Assembly: GCA_017562135.1 (NCBI GenBank) | Contig: QEYB01000255.1 | Span: forward strand, 372,001-436,000 | Source of the DNA: Dipylidium caninum | Lineage: Eukaryota; Platyhelminthes; Cestoda; Cyclophyllidea; Dipylidiidae | DNA: 64,000 nt | Direction: 5' to 3' | Part shown: one piece after another, positions 20,839-32,600 of the stretch | How the letters are laid out: each line of letters begins with the position of its first letter | Numbering within the stretch: the stretch's first letter is position 1 | Translations under genes and position numbers: made by a program | Notes under the pieces: model-generated | Told to the model about the DNA's origin: nothing | Database searches by the model: none | Seen by the model: only the letters and a program-made list of their open reading frames with translations

Positions 20839-23800
20839 AGGTGAAATATCGTTGCATTGACAGAGTGGGTGAGTCATTCAACATACGTGGCAGGTCACGT
20901 GACGCCAAGAGTGTGCGAATGCATTTTGCACGCGCGCCGCAACTCCCCTCGAGATTCCACGCGAAAAATCGATGATATGATATGAAAAGTTTCTTTTTTT
21001 TCAGTTAATTACTTCCCGTTATAATGATGATTTTGCACCTGAAATGTCTAGGTGGCCTCCAGAGGCAACGCCAGAGCCGGTGTTAATCAACAAGCAGACA
21101 ACTCGAACGGCCCACAGAAAATCGCTTCTGCCTCGGCGGGACGTCAAAACTGGAGCCGATGCGCCATGGGAGGATAATTGATGGAGCGACTCTGATCCCC
21201 ATTCCCCTTCTCAATGCCCCAATCGCAAATCAACAGGGTCGGTTAAGAAGCCCTCTCCATTACGCACGTTAAAACTGCTGGAGCACGCACTGCACACCGT
21301 CTCTTCGCGTCTGCATCTCCTGCGCAACCCTTTTCTCCAGAAGCAAGTCTCCAAGGATGAACGAAGACGATCGGATGTATCCTTCCGCTTGAATTATACA
21401 TACGAGTTTATTCACGCAGAAAAGCAGTTTAATGTGAGAACAAGAGGAAATATTCTAAACCTAAAAAATCCTCCCAGTGGAAGTAATCCAAACATCCACG
21501 AATAGTCAAACAATTTTTGCGCTATCTGCCAACGAGAATTTACCTCAGCACTTTTGGAATGGGAATTAGCAAAGCGGAGAAACTCGTGCCCTAACTGCAC
21601 AGTTTTCCATAATTATGTCTACAATGGGGGGCACACGAAATGCTACATCGGCCAAGGGGAGCGCAACTGCGCCGCAGGCACCTCGAAAACGCCCCAGAAC
21701 ATGGGGCCTCGTGGCCGGGATTGCGCCTCCTCCCGAGGGAGTTGGTGGGGCGGGTCCCCGAGGCGCTGGCGCCCACGTCGCCCCGCGCCCAGTCGGGAGT
21801 TGCGTCGGCTGTTGTTTTGCGCAGCAGGCGGGTGCATCCTCTCCTCGGACCTTTCGGGCCCAGTCGTCGGCCACTTGTGCCCTCAAAGACGCCATTATTA
21901 TTTAAAAAAGGAGATGCCGGAGGCTAAAACCGGCACCCTATTCGGCGGATAAAGAGTGAAAATATTGTGGCCTTTGTCTTTTAAATAGTTGTAAATCCTT
22001 TTATGGAGCGAGGTGACCACTATTCCGGTTCGTTCTCGTTCTATTCATCCAATTAGAGCAGGCGCAAACAAGATTCAACGTTGGCTCACAAAATTGACAG
22101 ATTAAAATTTCATTTAAAGAGGGCTTTGCCTTTTTCCATTTATTAACAACTTCAAGAAGACGCTTCAAAGAAACTGTCAATTCGGTCACACAGGCGTATT
22201 TAGGAAAAAACACAAATGGAAAAGCAAGACAGGAGAAAATTGCAATAAAAAAGCTTTTGAACTATCTGAAAGTAATTCATTCCTACCATCTTCAACCATG
22301 GACTTATCTAGTGTGAGAACCACCAGGAAACTAAAGTAAATGACATTTCGGACTGTATGGGAGGTTCCTCCTCTGGCGATTGGTGTTGGATCTCGATTAC
22401 TTCAGTGGCGCAATTATAAAGGGGAGCCTCCATCACCGGGGTTCACTTCGAAGACCACCATGAGGGAGGTTGTCACATGCTATGGAAATACTGGGGGGAC
22501 ATCAGAGGCTCCCGCGGTGACACACGTTCCCTGCAAATGAGATTGACGTGCCTCCGGCCGGGATGCAATCCACTTCGGGGGGGAGCAGGGTTTTCGGGAT
22601 AGAAAATAACGTGGAGTAGTGAAACACTCCTGAGTATATGCCAGTTGGGCCCTTTTCACTGAAAATGATCGCTTCTGGTGTGTTAGGCACACAAAGACAA
22701 TGAAGGCGGCTGGCACGAAGACCTCTGATAAGGTGGGAGGCCCCAACCGTGCGGATGATAACGCGGCCTTTTAATACTGCTGATTATGCGTTCGTACTTT
22801 TGCGCAGGCAAATCTTCCCAGAGGCAAATGGGGCTTCAGCCTAATTTGAATACCGCGCTGAGGAGGGACTGCACACAACCACTCCACCGCGAAGCAGGTC
22901 GTTCGGCCCGGGCAACTGACAGCGGAGCGACCCAGCAGAGCCCTCGCTCTCCGCAACATTCGCCCGATAAGTAGCCTTAAGTTTACACGCAGATGAAAGC
23001 CGTTTTTTTATAAAATACGATGATAGCATTACCAATTCAAATTAAGAGAGGGCGGCTGGAGTGTTTATGCAGTCACGAGAACGTATAAACAGGATGCGTG
23101 GCGGTGACGACGCTTCGGTCGCGTAAACATGGTCGAATGTGTGTACCAGAGGAGGATGGCGAGTGTGCAGGCGCTCCCATCGTCAACGAGGTAGTGATTC
23201 GGTGTCGCTTCCGCCCTGCCAGCCGCCATGGCGCGCACTCGCAGACTGCTGCACATTGGCGGCGTTGCGGGCTCGGTTGACAGACCCTCAAAATAAGCCG
23301 ACGAGGTGGCCACTTTGGAGTCATGTGACATGTTCACGACGTGAGAGGGGAAATTAAGTAATAAAAATAGCAGTGGGTGAGTTCCGCCACTGAGAAATGG
23401 GCACTAAAACGCACTGGCTACCAATCGGTCTAACACGCCTCTTGTGGATGGCGTGAATGTCGCCGTGTGCCACTGCACCTGCCACTTCGGTTGCAAGGTG
23501 AAATAATCTTGTCTTCCATGAGTAGGGCCAATAAGAAGCATGAGGTTGTGAAAATTGAGTCGGGTCCTCCATCTTGCCACTTTAAACTCGACTGCACCGC
23601 CGGTTCCGGCACAGAAGGGGGACGAGGCTTTGCGTCAAGCACCGCACTCGAGCGACTATGTAAAAAACCAGGTAGACACTTCATTAAAGAAAGTCTCCTC
23701 GCAGCCTCTGTCGTGTGCACTGAGAAACTTCTTCGCCGTCAGGTCTTTTCCCCTTCTCTACAATTATTTGACAGCCCTCCAAATCCGTCAGTGTGACGGC

Positions 23801-25000
23801 GGTTGACATGCGGCAAGGCGAACCAGTCGTTCCCAAGTCGAGGAGGCGGGGCTCGCCCAGGCGGAGCACCGGTCGCCATTTGCGGCATGGGGCAGGGGTC
23901 ATTACTCCAAAACCCCCTGCGTCTGTATGTGGAGAATTTATCATCGCCAAAGTGGTTTTTTATGAGTGATTACAGAATTCTGACCAGACCATTATGCAAC
24001 CAGGCGAATGCCTCTCGAGGATTGTGGAAAAGTTCCTCGCATTGGGTTTCTTTGTGGTCTATAATGAGATTTAATATCTTTTCTTCCGAAGTATCTTAAC
24101 ATCAGAGTCATCATCGCCTAACTGCGCTACTACAAGTCACGACACAAAAGTGGCTGCTTTCTAATAGCAGCTCTCATTCTCGCAACAGTTTAGTCCTCCT
24201 TTTAAGTCTGTCACATTTGTAACCATTTTATTAGCTGGCACTTGATTTATCCTACCAATTCTCCTTTAATGCGTCAAATAGATTGGAACTGCTCCTTTAC
24301 AACACTTCCCCCACTACTCGGAGAACATCTTTCGCTCTTTCCCCGAAGTTTAAAAGAAGCACTTTTGAAGGGAACTAGAGGCGGAGTTTTTGCCTTAATT
24401 TACTAGGGGAAATTAACAATCTGAGAAGTAATTCAAATGGACCAGTCCGATTGGCAATTTGGTTAGTTGCGTTTTTTGAACAAATTAAAAAGCTGATAAG
24501 TTGTGTGTCTTTAGAAATATAAAAGGGCGCGTCTATACGAGCCATGGCAAGCGTGGAAGCCGCAAACGCCGTGACGTAACGGTGATGAGGCAGTTGTTGA
24601 GGCAGTTAATGGAATAGTAGCAACTTGACTAGTGACTCAATTCCCATACACCAAATCGTGATGGAACTTTGAAAATTTTCCACTCACTCTCGCATACCCC
24701 AATTTCGTCATCGGACTTTTGAGTTGACATACGCAATGTGGAAGTCATAATGAACGTATGCCGGAGAACGCGCGGGAAGAGGTGGAGAAGGCCGCATCTG
24801 CCGGCCCGTCGCAATCTCGTCTACCGTGGTAGAAGAAACCGACTGTCTCCCAAGGCGCTCCTCCACAGTCTAACTCAGCTGTCACAAGTGTGACTCGCTC
24901 TCATCCAACGCTATTTGACCGCCATTCTTCATTGCAAACAATTCCTTTTGTCGCCCACCCCTCATAAAACATGGCCTTCTATGGATTGCGAAGTGATGTC

Positions 25001-26882
25001 GTGGTGAATGGTTTCAAACTATTTTGTAATAGGCAAACTCGATGAGAGAACACAACAAATCGTCATAATAACCCATGGTGGTCTTAACTGATACACGCTT
25101 AGACTGGCGTCAACTTCTATATCAATACTCAGTCTTTTTCCATGGTCCCATCTACTGTGATGCTCTACTCACCAACTCACCAGAATTTCTCAATCTGTGC
25201 CTGTTCCTGCTGATGCGCTTCTTCAAAATGCTGAGTAAATGTTGCAATAAGTACTGGAACCTGAGACACGATTCAGCAGTCTTAAATGTAGCAAACAAAC
25301 TCAAATTTCATTAGAACGATGAATGCAACATGAGATTTCTCTACGTAAAACAAAAGCTACAAGCGAAAAGGAAAATTCGTAGGTAAATGGCTACGAATGT
25401 GGTGATGCGCCTTCTACGCACTTCCATCACTTGCAGCGGGTCATAATCCTAGGCGTGCAGGAAACCCAGAAGCTGTGCCATTTAATAAAATCACTTCTGA
25501 GCTGAAGGTCCTATCAATTTGACAAAAAATATTTGGACATCAGAAATGCAAGAATATGATTGTAGTTAACTAGCGAGCACAAAGAGAAGCTCAGGGAGCA
25601 GAGTAGAGACAATCTCAGTGATCTTTAAGCGGAACCAAATGTACAAATCCAAATCAACAGCAGCTTTTGCTTCGATACCCATTGTTGTAGTCGTTTCTGC
25701 CTTACAACTGTATTCAATTTGATTCCACTTCTGTACAAATTATAACGAAATCGGACAATGATAATAGCAAAGCGTCCGCGGCTCCACTCCAATTACCTTT
25801 CGAACTGGTGTTACTAGGTTAAGGGAATGATATATGAAGGGCACGAACGCCGTTACAGTAGGCATAACTTTTAAAATAACTTCTTCAATTTCCATAAACC
25901 GCCTCTTTAGCAGTCGGTCAAAACATTGTTTCTCCGTCCTCAGTCATTTCGTCTACAGCTTCAAAGATGATTACATTCGCTAGATTTACCAACTATGAAT
26001 TTCCTTAGAGGGACAGTATAAATCTCCAGTGGTGTTTAATTTGAAGACAAAACATTTATCCTTCAATGACAAGCAGACAGCAGAAAACATTTATTATCAA
26101 AGTACTTACTCAACGAAATAGTTGTCAATAAAGCCACTTTGACGAGAGTAGCAGCATAATTTGCTACTTGTACTGTATATGTATGATACTTTTAGGAGTT
26201 GCTGTTGAAATCTAAACAATGTATTTTAGTAGATGTGATTCATATACGTGCTTCCCCTTAACAGATAGAAAGAGATCTCGCTGTACTCTCGTGTCAAGTT
26301 AAACCAGCACCAAGTTTCTTCAATAAATCCACCTTATAAAATGGGCGACAGATTGCGAACTAAAAAGCCATAAAGTCTGAAGAGTAAAATATATAGGGTA
26401 TAAAACTGTTTCGTAATTAATTTATTGCCCTTCAAAGGAAAAACATGTAAAAATCCAGAGAGACGAGCTTGGCTTTGAAATTCGTTTCACGTTAGCCCCA
26501 ATTCTGAAATAATGTTATAAGTCATTTACTGTCTGCTAAAATTATTATCCAATAAGAGAGTGCTCAAATTATACCAAGATGTGTTACTTTCTGGTCCTCT
26601 AAAATTCCATAAAGGAAGCAACTAATCATAAATTAAAAGTAATTAACATTACGCATATATTTGAAGTAGAAGGTATCCCTTATATTGCTTCTTAGTTCAG
26701 GATTTGATATAAAAGTATTTGTTTGTTTATCGTATTCATATTGTAAGGTCTTACGAGAACGATTGGTTCTCAAGGTGCTGTTCGCTTTGCGTTATCCAAT
26801 AACGTAACGGCACTGCTTTCTAGTTTATTGTTGTTCCCCCCGCATGTGCGCTGTGTTCTTGCGCCGGCGATTCAACTAGGTA
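25001..26882 (+). promoter_or_regulatory. AT-rich upstream region of robo
   Basis: Composition becomes strongly AT-rich in the last 1.9 kb before the robo start codon. There is no open frame of note. A TATA-like element lies at 26708-26715. A sequence ending CAACTAG at 26879 could also serve as a 3' splice acceptor just before the ATG. It is assigned as promoter and 5'UTR by position. Confidence 0.4.
26708..26715 (+). promoter_or_regulatory. TATA-box-like element of robo
   Basis: TATAAAAG lies about 170 bases before the robo ATG, which would place transcription start near 26740. The match to the TATA consensus is good, but the region is AT-rich, so chance occurrence is likely enough to keep confidence low. 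Confidence 0.28.
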
Positions 26883-29615
26883 ATGGACCATAATAAGATA
26901 TGGGTGTATTATTTGATCGTGATCATTTCGATTCTTTTTCCAACATGCCCTTCTTTACAACAAAAAGCTTCCAGGCGTAAACCTGTTTTTAAAGTCGACC
27001 CTCAAGATGCATTTGGAATGCTAAAACGACCACTCTCCCTTCTTTGTCAAGCTGACGGTGAGCCTCCACCGCTTATCATATGGTATAAGGATGGTCAGCA
27101 AGTAAAGTCTATTCGTGAAAGGCCTGGGACTTCAAACAAAATCATTAAGTCAGAAGAATTGATGTTTTTGTCTTTTGAACCTGAAGATGAGGGTCTTTAT
27201 TACTGCAATGCATCTAATTCAGAAGGATGGATCAAATCTAAGGAAGCAAATGTCTTTCTGGCCTATTTGGACCCCATTACCGAAGGGCCACAGAATCAAG
27301 TGACCAGCGTTGGTGAGAGCGTCATCATGCAATGCAAGATTCCTCGTGGCCTGCCACCTCCCATCGTTAGTTGGTACCATAACACGGAGCCCGTGCAAAC
27401 TTCTCCCCGTATAAGTTTGGTTGATGGTGATCTGCATTTATCTGATGTTCAGCGGCGGGATGCTGGTACCTATCAGTGTGAAGTGCGGAATCGCGCAGGA
27501 AGACAGGAAAGCGAGGCAGCTACTCTAACCGTCCATCAGAAACCCCGATTCGAAATCACTCCTTCTAATCAACAGGCGAAAGTTGGTGAAGACGTAGAGT
27601 TTATGTGTCGCGTTAGTGGAGACCCGAAACCCTCTATTTTGTGGCGACGAGAAAATGGCCAACACATTCCTGAAGACCGAAGCGTTTTACGTGATGATAA
27701 AAGTCTTCGAATTTTCCAGGTTAGACGTGAAGATGCCGGCACGTATGTGTGTCAAGCAAAAAATGAAGTCGGTAATATAGACGCGTCGGCAAAACTAGTT
27801 GTCCTTTCTCCCCCAAGTTTCACTGTCACTCCCACCGATACTACTATCGCTGAAGGCGAGAAGGCTATTTTTAATTGCCAAGTCAATGGTTCTCCACGTC
27901 CCTATATCAGGTGGGTTCACAATGGTGAATATTTTCTCTACCCGGACTTCAGAAGGCCGCACGTCACCGGCAAACCGCGAGTATTCGTCGACCATGAAGG
28001 CAGTCTGGTTGTGACTTCAGCCCGTAAATCGGATGAAGGGAAATATGAGTGTCGGGCCTCTCACAAAACTGGTATGGTTAGATCTTCAGCGAACTTATTC
28101 GTAAGTGATTCTAATCCCCCACCAATTATAATAATTGAATTGGGACCGCAAAATCAAACAGTTCTTCTGGGAACCACTGCTACGCTTCGCTGTGAGGCAC
28201 ATCTTCTTGGATCGGTCGGCCTTCTTGAAAGATTTCAGCAAGACTCTTACGGTGTCAGTGTAACTTGGTCTAAGAACGGTATTGCGTTAACACTAAACAG
28301 TGATCCGAGAATCGTACTTTTATCACAGGGCACCCTGCAAATCAATGATATCAATTTTTCTGACCAAGGCAATTATACTTGTCGTGCTGAAACTACACCG
28401 ATTGCTAGTCATTTACAACAGCAGAAGCATTACTTGTATCCTACGGAATGGACAGCAACTCTTCAAGTAACTAAGGCTCCTCTCCATCCCGCTTATCAAC
28501 CATCCATCATAGAAAATTTGCCTAGGCCACCGGCAACTGTAGATATCGTGGACGTTGGGGATTCTTGGATTTCTGTCCGATCCACTGTTCCACCCCTTCC
28601 TGTTTTGGGGGATGCTCAAAGCGATTACTCTATGAATGAACTCGGGTTTGTTCTACCTTCCGCTCAAGTGGTAGAACGCACACGAGTGCGGATAGAGTAT
28701 ATAGCAATTGATGGAGACCATGGATGGGTATTGGCTGCCGAAGGTCGCCCAGATGAGATATTAAAAATAGGTGGCCTCAAATCTGAGGGAGGTTATCGAA
28801 TTCTCGCACGAACTGTCAGTCCACGTGGAGTAGGCAGACCGCACATTCTTCCACATACTGTGTACACAAAGAAACGCCATCGTTACGTAAATTTTACTAA
28901 TTATCTGTCAGATAGCATCAATTCTGTCAATTTCATCACTCCTCGACTTATCAGCCTCTCCATTTCCGAGGTTGAACTCTCCGCTCGTATATGTGGTACG
29001 CCAATTGCACTTACTTTGCTCACCGGCATCCGTGTCCGTTATCGTGCTGTCCCGTTGGCCCGTTGTCTCCTCCCTGTTGATACATCACCTGATCGTGGTA
29101 CCCATCCCAAGCAGTGTTCCGACCATGCTCCCACGGCGTTCGATGACTATTTAGACAACTCGGATGACAATATCGCCTCTCTGTCCGAGGATTATTGCAG
29201 TCTTCAGATGCTCTCTGAGAATGCACTGGATTACACTGCTGCTCAGCTACCTCCTTCCAGTCAGGTGGAGTACTATCGTTTCATGGAACTTAACTTGGTC
29301 GACTCAGCACCCTTCCAAATGGTTCTGGATAACCTCAATCCATTCGTTTGTTACGACGTTGTATTGGATGCGTATTCGGAAGACCGGAATGGAGGTCGGG
29401 TTTACAGTCCACCCAGTCGTTCTGCTCAAGTTCTCACCTTCGATAGCACACCAAGTCTGGCTCCTCAAGAGGTGAAGGCGCGGTGGGTGGGTGTGAATGA
29501 TGAAGTGCTTGAAGTGATGTGGTCACCTCCACCGCCCTGGTCTGCCAATGGACTCATCACTGGTTTCTCCCTGCGTCTCCTGGGGAGGGACTCGGAACAG
29601 CGGAAAACTCTCAGG
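26883..29615 (+). CDS. robo: robo exon 1: signal peptide, Ig1-5, FN3-1, FN3-2, start of FN3-3
   Basis: This single 2733-base exon encodes residues 1-911 and ends in phase 0 at AGG before GTACGT. The ATG at 26883 is the first after an in-frame TAG at 26877-26879 and is followed by a hydrophobic stretch suitable as a signal peptide. Five Ig domains, normally split over many exons in other animals, are fused here. FN3-2 contains an acidic, Asp/Ser-rich insertion at about 730-790, and Ig5 has an insertion after its first cysteine. The frame runs on into the intron for 17 further codons, ending at 29666. Confidence 0.93.
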
Positions 29616-32600
29616 GTACGTCCGTCCATGAATGTTTGTGGGGGAAGAAGCATAAAAATGCGATGAATCACACGTACATTTGTGGTATCTGTTACGGTCA
29701 ATCACTACACGTGTCCATGAGTCATGCCATGTGTTTCATCCTTCATCCCCTCGGGTTTGGGTTTCCTTAGGGCCCCTACTGCTTATACCATCTTCATCCG
29801 GACGTTCGAGCGTGACAAGTTAGGCTTGTAATTAACGGGCTGTTTAGGACACTTGATCACGACGGCGGCGCGTGTAGGTACTCTGACACGAGGACAAACT
29901 TATTCATTTAGATCCCTTTTTTCATGCTTTGTTTGTCATTTTCGGATTCATCGGTTAGTCCTAGCTCCAAAATGACTGCCACGAGTAACCTGTTTAGCCC
30001 CTACTCTCTCTGTTTGGACGAAAGCTATCCCGTCACTGGTTGTATTTGTAGATTTGCGACAAGGATTGGCTGACCTAAAGCCGTTTTATTAGCTTCGTCT
30101 TCGCTTGTGATTACAGCTCTTGACCGTACGACCTTTACTAGCTCCTATGAGAAAGTGGTTCTGTGTTTACTACCAGCGCTACTACCCTCCCTTAATAAAC
30201 ATTTAATTCTTCCATGTTCACATATTTCCTAGGTTATAGATCAACCGCAAATATGGCGATTATGTACCATTATATTGCCTATATAACTGGCCATGGGGTT
30301 GCCATTGACATCCATTGGACTAGCTTGAAATATTTTTTGTACTGGGTTTTGCGAGTGTTTTCCTTATACGTCAGTTTTGCTGGCGAAAATGTATGTTTTT
30401 GCCTAAAACCGGCCGTATCAAGAGGGGGAAGGTGATCACTTCCTTTTTGACACAGCATCTATCCAATCACCAACATGGCAGGTTTTTGAAAATTTGGTAA
30501 GAAGTGAAAAGATCCTTCGAAATTCAGCTCCGCGTCAACGCGTTTTCGATAGCCCCTTCCGAGTGGTCGCCTCGTCTCCTAATGGAGGAGTCGTGTTTTT
30601 CATGTGATGGGATAACATTTGAATTTTATGTCCATTTATAACCATCTCCGGTGGTTTAGTGACAACCATGGTACTGGAGATACCAACTGCAGACCTCTGT
30701 AATTTCCGATCTGGGGGGTTTGCTACTTCAACTCATCTTTTGTCATCGAGGCATTTATAGTCCTGTTGTTAAGGTAGACACTGTCGTATTTCTTCTATCC
30801 ACCGACCCACTTGCTAAGGGTCAAGTAGCTCGAGTTAATTCCACCCTGAGCCCCTTCCCCCGCCCCCCCCCCCCATCCCCCCGTCGAAACTACCTAACGG
30901 ACTATGACAACCATTTGGCGCGTGAGTCAGCAAGTCTCCAGAACATGACTCATTAAGCGAAGCTACGCCTATTCAAAATGCACGACTCTTCTCCCCTCTC
31001 TTCACCCAGGCACCAGCTAATGGGTGCTTTGACATCGGGGGTGGGTGGGGCGTTTGTCCATTACTCATCGATCATTCGTCTCCATGTCGGCCTCTAAGTG
31101 GTAGCCAATGCACACGTGCGTGGGGACGTTCTCTCGTGTGCGCGGACGCCCCTTCCTCTCCATCCTATGCTTATAAATGCTAGAATAACGTTCTCTTGGA
31201 CATTTTGAGCTTCTGCGTTTTCTAGCATATCAACTGCGCTGTTTACCCGTCCCTCGTGGACGTGTTTACTGTTTCCGTTGATTCCAATTATTTATTAATG
31301 AGGGTCTGAGCTTCGCATGGGCAACCACTGGGGACAAGCATGTATATTTTTTGCTCATAAAAGGGCGCTTTCATCTGGGTTATAGCATGTATCTAGCATG
31401 GGATTGGAATGTAGACACCACGAGAAGATGGTCTTCTTGACGGGGTGAGGACGTGACCCGAGTTATCGGCCTTTTTACCTCCACTATCTGTTGCAACACA
31501 TAGTGCCATCCTTGGTATCAGTTCACATTTTAGCTTAGCGGTAATGGTTGGATTGTTTGAGGATTCTAATGGCCCTTCTCGCTATCGAAACGCTGGGACA
31601 TGGGGGACCTGGTAATCGACCTGCCTCGGAAACTGTTGCGAAGAAAGTACTATTGTAGATGTGTTCCTTACAACCATAAATGCCTCGGAGTAATATCACC
31701 ACTTTCAGTTGGTCGAGGACCAGATTGGACGCCTGGGTGAACTACAAGTTTATTCATTCTGATGAATCAATCGAAGCAAACCAATTCAATTGTTTAGTGA
31801 ATTGGTCTTTACTAGAAATAATAACTATTTTATAACACTGTATGTGTCTCCGATTTTTTGCTCCATCTCGTCTTCAAGCGTATTCGAGTGCCTAGAACTT
31901 CGAAAAGTGAAAGGGACATACGGTCTTTTATATGCCTAAAAATCTTGATCTATTTACGTATCATTTATTTGTATTAAGCTTTAGAATAGACGACCAAAGA
32001 ATTACTACTATGCAGAAATTCGGCATTCTTTGACGTGTTGACACAGGAAAGCAGTGTTAGGCACCAAAAGTGAATAATTGTTGTTGCCTTTGCAGGTGGG
32101 TCCAAAGGTGTCCCAGTGCAGGATTGAAAATCTTCTACCTGGAACGAACTACACCCTCTACCTGGCTGCGATGACCTGTCACGGGGAGGGCGTGCGTTCT
32201 GAGCCCTATCCGATTATCGCAAGCCACTACCTCAAACTCCTCGGCCGCAACGCCTCCGATTTTTTTGTTTTCACTCGCCACTCCCCCTCCGGTGGTGCAG
32301 TTGACAGGGGCGGCGCCTCCGTTGGTACCAAGGATGCTTTCAACTTGAGGGCTCCACACACCACTTATTTTCCTTCGGACCCCACAGCCTATCCTGCAGG
32401 AGCTAGGGTTTATAACCACACTTGGTTCATCGTTTGTCTTGTTGGTGTGGCTGTACTCTGGTTGCTAATTTTCATTGTGATCTTGGTCTGTCGCAGACGG
32501 AGGCGTCAGCGTGTGAAACAGCGCTACCCGCCCAATGTAGTCTCGGCCGGTGAGGATATGACCTTTAGACTTAAGCGCAACTGCGCCAGTGGTGGTGGAG

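Larger units (their letters stand above)
18967..25000. other. intergenic, no recognisable gene
   Basis: This region contains several G-rich and repeat tracts (listed separately) and GC-rich islands, such as 21640-21900, where nearly all frames are open. No conserved domain, tRNA or mobile element was identified. Confidence 0.45.

Noticed and set aside
21554..21952. Cluster of open frames on both strands
   Set aside because: The GC-rich stretch lacks stop codons in nearly all frames; the peptides are Pro/Arg/Ala-rich and mutually exclusive.
29616..29666. Read-through of robo exon 1 to the stop at 29666
   Set aside because: It would truncate the receptor inside FN3-3; the GTACGT donor and the phase-0 exon 2 that completes the domain show that splicing occurs.
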